A stretch of 64,000 bases of DNA from Cytobacillus suaedae (lineage in GTDB: Bacteria; Bacillota; Bacilli; Bacillales; Bacillaceae_L), in contig CP063163.1 in the NCBI GenBank assembly GCA_014960805.1, positions 1,816,001-1,880,000 on the forward strand, read 5' to 3'. Made by a program: the position numbers and the translations under genes. Each line of letters begins with the position of its first letter. The stretch's first letter is position 1. Shown piece after piece: positions 1 through 7,587 of the stretch. Under the pieces are notes generated by a model. The model did not search any database. It was not told where the DNA came from and saw only the letters and a list, made by a program, of their open reading frames with translations.

Positions 1-23
1 TTTTATCAACGGTTCAGAGTGCA

Positions 24-143
24 GTTATTCGCTAGAATTCACGAGACTCCTGCGGGAGAACGGATTAGGGTAGACCCACAGGCGCATAGCGCCGAGAGGT
101 CCCCGAGCCGCCCGCGGAAAGCGAGTGAATTCTAGCGAATAAC
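24..143. repeat. 120-bp palindromic element with 19-bp perfect terminal inverted repeats
   Basis: The 19 bases at 24-42 are the exact inverse of 125-143 (GTTATTCGCTAGAATTCAC). The core carries the motifs ACTCCTGCGGGA, ACAGGCGCATAGCGCCGAG and CCGCGGAAAGCGAGTG, shared with the longer repeats near 9.5, 12.3, 39.5, 43.7 and 53.0 kb, but this copy has different outer arms and lacks the internal AAAAAGCC hairpin. It has no coding capacity. The whole element could fold into a long cruciform or RNA hairpin upstream of the TetR gene. Confidence 0.8.
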
Positions 144-204
144 GACTATATACGCCTATACATTATATATAAAGTCCTTTTTAACTTATGAGGAGATGAA
201 ATTA

Positions 205-213
205 TGCTATAAT
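205..213 (+). promoter_or_regulatory. extended -10 promoter element of the TetR gene
   Basis: TATGCTATAAT contains a perfect -10 hexamer (208-213) preceded by the TGN extension. No good -35 box sits 17 bp upstream, which is typical of extended -10 SigA promoters. It lies 35 bp before the start codon of the TetR gene. Confidence 0.55.
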
Positions 214-247
214 CTTGATGGATAACTATAGATTGTGAGGCTATGTC

Positions 248-811
248 ATGAAGGAAAGAATAACAGAGCAAAGTAAGGCACTATTTGAGAAAAAAGGATT
301 TACCGAAACGTCCATTCAAGATATTGTTGATGCACTTGGTGTCACGAAAGGAACTTTCTACTATTACTTTTCTAGTAAAGAGGAACTCCTAATGGATATT
401 CATATCCGTTATATTGAAAATTTATTGGCATTGCAAGACAAAATCCTTTCAGATGAGACGAAGGACTGTAAAACTAAGCTTTATGATATGGTCTTCATGC
501 TCATCCATATTATTGAGGAACAAGGTGCTAGTGCTAGAGTGTTTTTTCGCGAACTACGAAATTTAAATGACGATCATCTTGCACAGGTATTGCCAAAGCG
601 TGATCAATTTAGACTGAACCTACAATCCTTACTAGAGCAAGGAAGAGAAAATGGAGAGTTTCGAAAAGACCTAGACGTGGGCATTGTGACGTTTGGGATC
701 CTCGGAATTACTAACTGGAGTTATAACTGGTATAACCCGAAAGGAACTCTAAAAGATCATGAAGTAGCTAGAATTTTTGTTGAAATGATATTAAATGGAA
801 TTGAAGCATAG
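248..811 (+). CDS. TetR/AcrR family transcriptional regulator
   Basis: This is a 187-residue one-component repressor. Residues 22-41 form the TetR helix-turn-helix, with the GVTKGTFYYYF recognition-helix signature. The remainder is an all-helical ligand-binding domain; its NWSYNWYNPKG segment near residue 160 resembles the C-terminal domain of KstR2-type regulators of acyl-CoA catabolism. The start ATG at 248 follows a GTGAGG ribosome site. It heads a same-strand run of acyl-CoA genes, and a TetR-type palindrome lies in the gap downstream (910-925), so it probably represses the thioesterase-to-esterase operon in response to an acyl-CoA. The ligand is inferred. It is not the FadR (YsiA) orthologue by sequence. 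Confidence 0.88.
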   Translation: MKERITEQSKALFEKKGFTETSIQDIVDALGVTKGTFYYYFSSKEELLMDIHIRYIENLLALQDKILSDETKDCKTKLYDMVFMLIHIIEEQGASARVFFRELRNLNDDHLAQVLPKRDQFRLNLQSLLEQGRENGEFRKDLDVGIVTFGILGITNWSYNWYNPKGTLKDHEVARIFVEMILNGIEA

Positions 812-909
812 AGTATTAAATAAAATGTAGGGAATCTCATAAAAAGTGCAGGGATTCTCTTAGTACATATATAATTATCTGTATAATCTAAATTTTTTTA
901 CTTTTAACA

Positions 910-925
910 TACTGACTGGTTAGTA
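910..925. promoter_or_regulatory. TetR-type operator palindrome
   Basis: TACTGACTGGTTAGTA is a 16-bp inverted repeat in which six of eight base pairs match. It resembles operators of acyl-CoA-responsive TetR repressors and lies 24 bp before the thioesterase start. The upstream TetR gene is the obvious candidate binder; that link is inferred. Confidence 0.5.
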
Positions 926-949
926 AAAACATGAATGGAGTGTTAATAC

Positions 950-1357
950 TTGAACCATATAACAAAAATTAAGGTTCGTTTTGGGGAGACAGATGCCTTA
1001 GGACATATAAATAACTCTAGTTATTTTGCTTACCTCGAAGATGCGCGTATAGGTTTCTTTGAATCCATTGGTTGTAATATGAGCACAACATCCTGGAACT
1101 TTATATTAGCTTCAACTAAGTGTGACTTCATTGGTCAAGGATATTTTAATCAGACATTACGAATAACCACAACTGTTGCAAGAATTGGAAATAAGAGCTT
1201 TCAGTTAGAGCATGAAATTTTTGATGATCAAACAAATCGATTGATTGCTCGTGGAAATGCAATTATTGTTTATTTTGATTTTGAAAAGCAACAAAGTATA
1301 GTCATTCCAGAATCACTTAAGGTTGAGCTAGAACGTCATCTTGTAGCAAGTTCGTAG
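950..1357 (+). CDS. acyl-CoA thioesterase, 4HBT hotdog family
   Basis: This 135-residue protein has the hotdog thioesterase signature VRFGETDALGHINN at residues 9-22, including the Asp, Gly-His and Asn residues that line the active site of 4-hydroxybenzoyl-CoA/YbgC-type thioesterases. It should hydrolyse an acyl-CoA to the free acid and CoA in the cytosol. The start is TTG, placed 9 bases after GGAG. It is the first gene after the putative TetR operator and is followed 16 bases later by the phosphotransferase, so the two are probably co-transcribed. The acyl chain preferred cannot be told from sequence. Confidence 0.85.
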   Translation: MNHITKIKVRFGETDALGHINNSSYFAYLEDARIGFFESIGCNMSTTSWNFILASTKCDFIGQGYFNQTLRITTTVARIGNKSFQLEHEIFDDQTNRLIARGNAIIVYFDFEKQQSIVIPESLKVELERHLVASS

Positions 1358-1373
1358 AAAGGAGAGGGAACTG

Positions 1374-2444
1374 ATGACAAATAAATTAAAAGACACTATT
1401 CCCGTCCGTAAAGGGGAAGAGTTAAATAGAACCGAGTTAGAAATTTTTCTAAGGGAAAAAATTGAATCCTTGCCTATGGGAGAGCTTGAAATCGAACAAT
1501 TTGGTGCTGGGCATTCAAATTTAACCTATCAGTTAAGGATAGCTGACTGGACTGCGGTTCTAAGACGTCCACCACTTGGACCAGTAGCTCCTAAAGCTCA
1601 TGATATGAATCGTGAATTTAGAATCCTATCAGAGTTATATAAAGTTTATCAGGCAGCACCAAGGCCTTATGTATATTCAGAAGATGAAAGTGTTGTAGGA
1701 AGTCCTTTCTTTATTATGGAGAGGAAGCATGGAATCGTGTTAGATACTGAATTTCCTGATTACATTACGCCTACAAAGGATATGTGTAGGCAGTTATCAG
1801 ATATCATGGTCGATGAGCTTGTTAAATTACATGATATTGATTTTACACAGACAGGTTTAACCAACATGATTCAGCCTGAGGGGTTTATGGAGCGTCAAGT
1901 TCATGGCTGGATTTCTAGGTATGAACGATCAAAAACCGACGAGATACGTGAAGTTGAAATTCTAAAAGAATGGATGGTTAAAAATATTCCTTTATCACAA
2001 ACGCCAACTGTCATTCATTATGACTTTAAATTAAATAATGCTATGTTTTCTGAGGATTTAACTAGAATGGTAGGCTTATTTGATTGGGAAATGTCCACCG
2101 TTGGTGATCCTCTTGCGGATTTAGGTGCTGCCATGAGTTATTGGATTCAATCTGACGATGATGAAATGTTAAAACGGGGTCTTGGAAAGCCACCTGTAAC
2201 AGTTCAAGAAGGTTTTTATACACGTGATGAATTTGTGGGGGAGTATGCAAAAAAGAGTGGACGTGATGTTTCATCTATGAATTTTTATTTAACATTCGCC
2301 TATTTCAAACTTGCCGTAATTTGTCAGCAAATTTATTATCGTTATAAAAAAGGACAGACAAACGATCAACGATTTGCCAAGTTTAATTATACAGTAAAAA
2401 GCCTAATTCAATATGCACTAGTAGAATCTTCTAGAACTAAATAA
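1374..2444 (+). CDS. APH-fold phosphotransferase, ACAD10/11-LvaA type
   Basis: This 356-residue kinase has an aminoglycoside-phosphotransferase fold. A glycine-rich loop (GAGHSNLTY) is at about 44-52, the family-typical LRRPP strand at about 63-67, the catalytic HYDFKLNN motif near 215-222 and the metal-binding DWEMSTVGDP near 237. Relatives of this subtype are not drug-resistance enzymes: the N-terminal domains of ACAD10/ACAD11 and the bacterial LvaA kinase phosphorylate 4-hydroxyacyl-CoA so that the oxygen can be eliminated. The adjacent acyl-CoA dehydrogenase supports such a role, but the substrate is inferred. SD AAAGGAGAG precedes the ATG. Confidence 0.82.
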   Translation: MTNKLKDTIPVRKGEELNRTELEIFLREKIESLPMGELEIEQFGAGHSNLTYQLRIADWTAVLRRPPLGPVAPKAHDMNREFRILSELYKVYQAAPRPYVYSEDESVVGSPFFIMERKHGIVLDTEFPDYITPTKDMCRQLSDIMVDELVKLHDIDFTQTGLTNMIQPEGFMERQVHGWISRYERSKTDEIREVEILKEWMVKNIPLSQTPTVIHYDFKLNNAMFSEDLTRMVGLFDWEMSTVGDPLADLGAAMSYWIQSDDDEMLKRGLGKPPVTVQEGFYTRDEFVGEYAKKSGRDVSSMNFYLTFAYFKLAVICQQIYYRYKKGQTNDQRFAKFNYTVKSLIQYALVESSRTK

Positions 2445-2504
2445 AAAGTGAATAGTATCAGTTAATCATAGGTTATTCACTCAGTGGGTGAAGGAGTGCT
2501 TAAA

Positions 2505-3230
2505 ATGCCAAAGCTCCATCTTCTTATGAAAAAGGAAGAAATAGATTCAACAAAAATGAAAGACAACAAGGTTGCTGTTGTTTTTGATGTACTTCTTGCT
2601 ACTTCAACCATTACAGCAGGTTTGCACTTTGGTGCGAGGGAGGTAATCCCGGTGTTAAATGGAGAGGAAGCTCAAAAAGTAGCTGAGAATAGAGACAAGG
2701 AAACCTACGTTTTAGTTGGTGAATATGAAGGAAAAACAATTGAGGGCTTCCTAGATCCCAATCCTCTGCAACTAAGAGAAGCTCTAGAAGGTAAATCAAT
2801 GATTCTATCTACTACGAATGGTACTGTTGCTATTAATAAAGCAGCTGATGCCAAGAGGGTATATATTAGTTCTTTATTGAATGGAAAGGCTGTTGCGGAA
2901 GAACTTAATCAAGAAGTACATGAAGAAACAGTAGTTGTGATCTGCTCAGGATCTTCTGGAGAGTTTTGTTTAGAAGACTTCTATGGTGCAGGATATCTTC
3001 TTGATTGCTTAGTGAGGAATGAAGATAAGGAGTGGCAATTAACAGATGCTGCCCAATCAGCTTTACTCTTTTACAAAGGAATGGCAGAAAGGTCAAATGA
3101 GGTATTACTAAGTTCGCGAGTAGGGAAGTTACTTGCAAAGTACGGATATGAAGAAGAAGTTAGATTTGTAGGGATTCATGGGAGTATTCCTATCGTTCCA
3201 TATTTAGCAGATGGTCGAATCGTCGTATAA
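2505..3230 (+). CDS. ComB-type 2-phosphosulfolactate phosphatase family protein
   Basis: This 241-residue protein belongs to the ComB family, which in archaea removes phosphate from 2-phosphosulfolactate and in Bacillus is represented by YitC. Visible family segments are VVFDVLLATSTITAG near residues 23-37 and LSTTNGT near residue 102. The ATG at 2505 is chosen because AAGGAG (2491-2496) lies 8 bases upstream; an in-frame GTG at 2484 has no ribosome site. It sits between the phosphotransferase and the dehydrogenase, an unusual place for sulfolactate metabolism, so it may act on another phosphorylated acid here. Confidence 0.8.
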   Translation: MPKLHLLMKKEEIDSTKMKDNKVAVVFDVLLATSTITAGLHFGAREVIPVLNGEEAQKVAENRDKETYVLVGEYEGKTIEGFLDPNPLQLREALEGKSMILSTTNGTVAINKAADAKRVYISSLLNGKAVAEELNQEVHEETVVVICSGSSGEFCLEDFYGAGYLLDCLVRNEDKEWQLTDAAQSALLFYKGMAERSNEVLLSSRVGKLLAKYGYEEEVRFVGIHGSIPIVPYLADGRIVV

Positions 3231-3244
3231 GGAGGTAAAATACG

Positions 3245-4996
3245 TTGGAAAATATAAAAGTGACTCATAAAGGTGCTAGTTTTTTATTTTCAGAGATTGA
3301 AGCAAATGACATATTTACTCCAGAAGATTTTACAGATGAACATAAAATGATTTCAGCCACAGCAAAGCAATTTATCGATAGAGAGGTAGACCCTCTTAAC
3401 GAGGCGGTAGAAAACCAAGAATTTGATAAAGTTGTAGATTTGTTACATAAGGCTGGAGAGTTGGGTCTCTTAGCTCATAGTATACCTGAAGCTTATGGTG
3501 GGTTAGGGCTAGACAAAATAAGTAAAGGGATAGTTGGAGAGGTAGTTGGAAGGGCTGGAGGCTACGGTGTAGCTCACTCCAATCATACATGTATAGCCAC
3601 TTTACCTATTACTTATTTCGGAACACCCGAACAAAAAGCAAAGTATTTGCCGAAACTAGCTTCCGGTGAATACATTGGAGCTTACTGTTTAACTGAGCCA
3701 GGGTCTGGGTCTGATGCGTTAGCAGCAAAGACAACAGCTGTTTTAAATGAAGCGGGAACTCATTATTTATTAAATGGAACAAAGCTCTATATCACTAACG
3801 CTGTCTTCTCAGATACATTCATTGTATATGCCAAAGTTGATAGCACTCATTTTACAGCCTTTATTGTTGAAAAAGATTTTCAGGGGCTATCCTTAGGGCC
3901 TGAAGAGAAGAAAATGGGAATTAAAGGTTCCTCAACAAGAACGGTTATCCTAGAGGATTGTCTAGTACCAGTTGAGAATCTACTTGGTGAAATTGGTAAA
4001 GGACATATAATTGCGCTAAATGTTTTGAATTTAGGTAGATTCAACCTAGGGTCAGCTTGTATGGGCGCTGCAAAATATGGTCTTCATCTTACCTTAAAAT
4101 ATACAAATGAACGCAAACAATTTGGGAAAGCTATTTCTGAGTTTGGTGCGAGTAAAGAAAAATTTGCAAAGATGGCTACAAGAATATATGCTGCAGAATC
4201 TCTACAGTATAGAACTGCAAAGTTGTTAGAGGATTCATTAGGTGATTTATATGAATCTACTGATCTTGCATTAATTGGAAGAAGAATGATGGAGTTTGCG
4301 ACTGAGTGTGCTGTATGCAAAGTGTATGGATCTGAGACCTTAGACTTTGTAGCTGATGAAGCAGTTCAGTTGCATGGTGGTTCAGGCTTTATGAAGGATT
4401 ATAGAGTTGAACAAATGTACAGAGACTCAAGGATTAATCGAATATTTGAAGGTACAAACGAGATCAATCGTCTCTTGATACCAACCCATCTGTTCCGCAA
4501 GGCTATTAAGGGAGAGATACAATTAGAAGAAATCGTTCAAAAGGCAATCCTAGAGTTACAGAACCCAAAAAGAGAGTTTGAAGGAACACTTGAACGTGAA
4601 ATTGAAGCTGTAAAAACGATTAGAAGAATCTTTTTACTATGTGTCGGTGTGGCCTATGAACGGTACGGGTTAGAATTACCAAATGAACAGGAAACACTTA
4701 TGAAATTAGCAGACATTGCGATGAATCTGTATGCAGCAGAATCCGTAGTCCTTAGATCCAAAAAAACTCAATCCGATTTTAAAGTTAAATTAGCCCAGGC
4801 ATTTATGGATGATGTAGTACTCGATGTTGAAGTAACTGCTAGAAAATTAATATCAGGTGTAGTAGATGAAAGTAAGCTTCAGCAAACACTCTTATTAGTT
4901 ATAAAAAGTTTGAGTCCTTTCCAAGTCACAGGCGTAGTTGAACGTAAACGTCAGATTGCTAATCGCTTAATAGATACAGAACAATATACAGTTTAG
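3245..4996 (+). CDS. acyl-CoA dehydrogenase, FadE-type
   Basis: This 583-residue flavoprotein is longer than a classical 380-residue acyl-CoA dehydrogenase because of a C-terminal helical extension, as in Bacillus FadE. An N-terminal helical domain is followed by the FAD-binding LTEPGSGSD motif (about 149-157), LHGGSGFMKDYRVEQMYRD (about 376-394) and FEGTNEINR (about 401), the signature region at the end of the core. It introduces the alpha-beta double bond of acyl-CoA and passes electrons to ETF. The start is TTG with GGAGGT 8 bases upstream. It follows comB by 14 bases and precedes a ruined hydratase gene. Confidence 0.9.
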   Translation: MENIKVTHKGASFLFSEIEANDIFTPEDFTDEHKMISATAKQFIDREVDPLNEAVENQEFDKVVDLLHKAGELGLLAHSIPEAYGGLGLDKISKGIVGEVVGRAGGYGVAHSNHTCIATLPITYFGTPEQKAKYLPKLASGEYIGAYCLTEPGSGSDALAAKTTAVLNEAGTHYLLNGTKLYITNAVFSDTFIVYAKVDSTHFTAFIVEKDFQGLSLGPEEKKMGIKGSSTRTVILEDCLVPVENLLGEIGKGHIIALNVLNLGRFNLGSACMGAAKYGLHLTLKYTNERKQFGKAISEFGASKEKFAKMATRIYAAESLQYRTAKLLEDSLGDLYESTDLALIGRRMMEFATECAVCKVYGSETLDFVADEAVQLHGGSGFMKDYRVEQMYRDSRINRIFEGTNEINRLLIPTHLFRKAIKGEIQLEEIVQKAILELQNPKREFEGTLEREIEAVKTIRRIFLLCVGVAYERYGLELPNEQETLMKLADIAMNLYAAESVVLRSKKTQSDFKVKLAQAFMDDVVLDVEVTARKLISGVVDESKLQQTLLLVIKSLSPFQVTGVVERKRQIANRLIDTEQYTV

Positions 4997-5029
4997 ATAT
5001 GTTTGTATCGGTAAAAAAGGGGGATATGG

Positions 5030-5228
5030 ATGAGTGAACACTTGTTAATAAAGATTTAAAGCCTTTGGGATGATGAAAAAAATTGCTGATCATTCTTTCA
5101 ATTCAAGTCTTAGTGAAATACTTGAGCAGGAACGTATAACACAAACAATGATGGTACAAACAGAGGATCATCTAGAAGGGGTATCAGCCTTTAGGGAAAA
5201 AAGAAAACCTGTATTTAAAGGTAAATAA
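5030..5228 (+). pseudogene. enoyl-CoA hydratase remnant with internal deletion
   Basis: A good ribosome site (AAAAAGGGGG) precedes ATG at 5030, which starts MSEHLLIKI and then stops at 5057. From 5058, in a different frame, the sequence encodes KAFGMMKKIADHSF and ends HLEGVSAFREKRKPVFKGK at 5228, the highly characteristic C-terminus of crotonase-family enoyl-CoA hydratases. About 200 central codons, including the oxyanion-hole and catalytic residues, are missing. The operon has therefore lost its own hydratase through a deletion that also shifted the frame. An in-frame ATG at 5070 could in principle make a 52-residue fragment, but not an enzyme. Confidence 0.85.
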
Positions 5229-5242
5229 GGGAGCTGTTATGA

Positions 5243-6217
5243 ATGAAAGCTATTCAATTAACTGAGTTCGGTGGACCCGAAGTATTAAGGTATGTTGATG
5301 TTGAAAAACCAACTCCAAATTCAAATGAAGTATTAATAGAGGTAAAAGCAGTTGGAGTTAATTATGCCGATACTGCACGGAGAGAAGGGCAGTACGTTGT
5401 AAAAACCACTTTACCGTTTATTCCTGGTGCCGAGGTAGCGGGAGTTGTTGTTGAGGTAGGAGACAATGTAACGGGTGTTCAGGTTGGTACCCGTGTGGTT
5501 ACATTAATTGAATCGAATGGATATGCAGAGTATGCAGTTGCTCATGAACGTTCTTTGATTCCATTACCAGATGGAGTAGAGTTTGAGTATGCAGTTGCAC
5601 TCCCTCTACAAGGGCTAAGTGCTTACCATATCCTTAAGACAATGGGCAGAATCGAACAAGGTGAAAGTGTACTTATTCATGCTGCTGCAGGTGGTGTTGG
5701 GACCATTGCAGTCCAATTAGCTAGGTTATTTGGAGCAGGAAAAATTATTGCAACGGCAAGTACTGATGAAAAGCTAGCACTTGCGAAAGAATTAGGTGCT
5801 GATGCTGTTGTGAACTATACGGAAGCTGGCTGGGAGCAAGAAGTTTTAAGGATTACGGAGGGCAAGGGAGTAGATGTGGCATTAGAGATGGCTGGTGGAG
5901 ATATCTTTCAAAAAACGTTAACGTGTCTAGCTCCCTTCGGCCGTGTTGTTATATATGGAGTCGCCAGTGGTGAACAGAGCAGGCTTTACCCTTCTTCTTT
6001 AATGGCAAAAAACCAGTCTGTCATCGGTTTCTTCTTGCCTCAAATTATGAGAAAACCACAGTTATTCCAATCAAGCCTGATGGAACTACTGTCTTTTGTG
6101 AATAATGGAAGTCTAAAATTAACAATTGGAGGGACATTTCCATTAAATGAGGCTGCCTCCGTTCATACTTTGTTACAAGGTAGAAAAACAAAAGGTAAAC
6201 TTATTTTAATTCCTTAA
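5243..6217 (+). CDS. NADPH:quinone oxidoreductase, zinc-independent MDR family
   Basis: This 324-residue protein is a medium-chain dehydrogenase/reductase of the quinone oxidoreductase (QOR) type. It has an N-terminal GroES-like fold, the VGVNYADT segment near residue 38, and a nucleotide-binding AAAGGVGTIAVQLAR loop near 147-161. The zinc-binding cysteines of alcohol dehydrogenases are absent. It reduces quinones or enoyl compounds with NADPH. It begins 15 bases after the hydratase remnant, so it belongs to the same acyl-CoA operon and may act as an enoyl reductase there. ATG 5243 is chosen by alignment with the typical MKAIQLTEFGGPEVL start. Confidence 0.85.
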   Translation: MKAIQLTEFGGPEVLRYVDVEKPTPNSNEVLIEVKAVGVNYADTARREGQYVVKTTLPFIPGAEVAGVVVEVGDNVTGVQVGTRVVTLIESNGYAEYAVAHERSLIPLPDGVEFEYAVALPLQGLSAYHILKTMGRIEQGESVLIHAAAGGVGTIAVQLARLFGAGKIIATASTDEKLALAKELGADAVVNYTEAGWEQEVLRITEGKGVDVALEMAGGDIFQKTLTCLAPFGRVVIYGVASGEQSRLYPSSLMAKNQSVIGFFLPQIMRKPQLFQSSLMELLSFVNNGSLKLTIGGTFPLNEAASVHTLLQGRKTKGKLILIP

Positions 6218-6232
6218 AGGCATTACATTTTC

Positions 6233-6268
6233 TCAATCAGCAGGAGTGGAAGAGAACCTGCTGATTGA
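6233..6268 (+). terminator. 12-bp perfect hairpin after the oxidoreductase
   Basis: TCAATCAGCAGG (6233-6244) pairs perfectly with CCTGCTGATTGA (6257-6268) across a 12-base loop. No T-run follows, so it may be a processing or stabilising hairpin rather than an efficient terminator. The rest of the 190-base gap to the esterase shows nothing else. Confidence 0.45.
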
Positions 6269-6417
6269 AAAGTTCATCTATATACTACTATTCTTCAAAT
6301 TCTTCTATTACACTACTTCAAGTTGATTGAGCAAACGTATTACTACTCCACCTTTGAAAATCATAAAAGTTTGTTAGACTGTCAGATTAGCTCTTTTAAA
6401 ACGAAAGGATGATAATA

Positions 6418-7374
6418 GTGAGTTTAGATCCTCAAGCAAAAATGTTACTTGATATGATGGCAGCCTCTGGTGCCCCGGCTATTGAAACACTCACACCTGA
6501 ACAAGCCCGAGAAGCATTCGCACTTACTCAAAATAGATTGCGCCAAGGAGTTTCAGAAATAGTCATTCATAAAATTGAAGATATGACTATTAAAGGTGTC
6601 AAAGACGACATTAAAATTCGAGTGTACTCTCCAAAAGATGACGAACTATTACCAGCTCTTATATATTTTCATGGTGGGGGTTGGGTTTTAGGTAATTTAG
6701 ATAGCCATGACTCATTGTGCCGTGCCCTTGCAAATAGTGCTGAGTGTGTTGTGATATCTGTTGACTATAGCCTAGCACCTGAACATAAATTCCCTACTGC
6801 TGTTTATGATGCCTTCCATGCGACAAAGTGGGTCTATGATAATGCAGAAACTTTAAAAGTGGATCCAACACGCCTGGCTGTTGGAGGGGATAGTGCGGGA
6901 GGAAACTTGGCGGCAGCCGTTTCCAATCTTGCAAAGAAGAATCGATCTCCAAAACTGTGCTTTCAAGCCCTATTATATCCAGCTACAAATTTTGAAGTAA
7001 CAGAATCATATCAATTGTTTTCAGAAGGCTACTTTTTGACGAAATCGGCAATGAATTGGTTTAGAGACTGTTACCTAAATGGAACGGAAGATTTAAAAAA
7101 TCCACTTGCTGCACCATTATTAATGGATGATAAGACTGATTTACCACCAGCCCTAATTATTACAGCAGGTTTCGATCCATTACGAGATGAGGGGAAGGCA
7201 TATGCTGAATCATTAATTGAGGCTGGTGTTGAGGTAGAATACAAGTGTTACGATGGTATGATACATGGTTTTATAAGCATGTTTAGTGTATTACATCAAG
7301 GTAAACTTGCAGTTGAACATATAAGTAATTCACTAAAGATTGCATTTAACACAAAGACCGTAAAAGAGGTGTAA
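6418..7374 (+). CDS. alpha/beta hydrolase, HSL-type esterase
   Basis: This 318-residue esterase/lipase belongs to the hormone-sensitive lipase family. The oxyanion-hole motif HGGG is at about residue 85, the nucleophile elbow GDSAGG at about 157 (Ser near 159), the acid in FDPLRDEG near 252 and the catalytic His in IHGF near 283, so the triad is complete. It hydrolyses carboxyl esters of small or medium acids and has no signal peptide. The GTG at 6418 is preferred over ATG at 6409 because GAAAGGATGA is correctly spaced only for the GTG. It ends the catabolic gene run. Confidence 0.85.
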   Translation: MSLDPQAKMLLDMMAASGAPAIETLTPEQAREAFALTQNRLRQGVSEIVIHKIEDMTIKGVKDDIKIRVYSPKDDELLPALIYFHGGGWVLGNLDSHDSLCRALANSAECVVISVDYSLAPEHKFPTAVYDAFHATKWVYDNAETLKVDPTRLAVGGDSAGGNLAAAVSNLAKKNRSPKLCFQALLYPATNFEVTESYQLFSEGYFLTKSAMNWFRDCYLNGTEDLKNPLAAPLLMDDKTDLPPALIITAGFDPLRDEGKAYAESLIEAGVEVEYKCYDGMIHGFISMFSVLHQGKLAVEHISNSLKIAFNTKTVKEV

Positions 7375-7405
7375 CTGGTAGAAAGATTACTATAATTTTT
7401 TATAA

Positions 7406-7436
7406 GAAACTAGGTCTTATTACCTAGTTTCTTCTT
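7406..7436 (+). terminator. rho-independent terminator of the acyl-CoA operon
   Basis: GAAACTAGGT (7406-7415) pairs perfectly with ACCTAGTTTC (7422-7431) with a 6-base loop, followed by TTCTT. Confidence 0.8.
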
Positions 7437-7480
7437 CATTCCAAAAAATTCCTTTCAAATTAAGCATTAATTCCTATAGC

Positions 7481-7510
7481 TTGAATAAAATTTCTAAATT
7501 AAGGTAGAAT
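7481..7510 (+). promoter_or_regulatory. SigA-type promoter of the PAS kinase
   Basis: TTGAAT (7481-7486) and TAGAAT (7505-7510) are separated by 18 bp, each one or two bases from consensus, 77 bp before the kinase start. Confidence 0.45.
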
Positions 7511-7587
7511 TAGATGAATTGTTTAGCAAAAAAGTGAATCATAGATTTTTCTACTGATCACCTTATAAGGGGGGATATATTCTACCA

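Noticed and set aside
1374-2444. Aminoglycoside resistance gene
   Set aside because: The fold is shared, but the LRRPP strand and the acyl-CoA operon place it in the ACAD10/LvaA-type group, not with drug-modifying enzymes.
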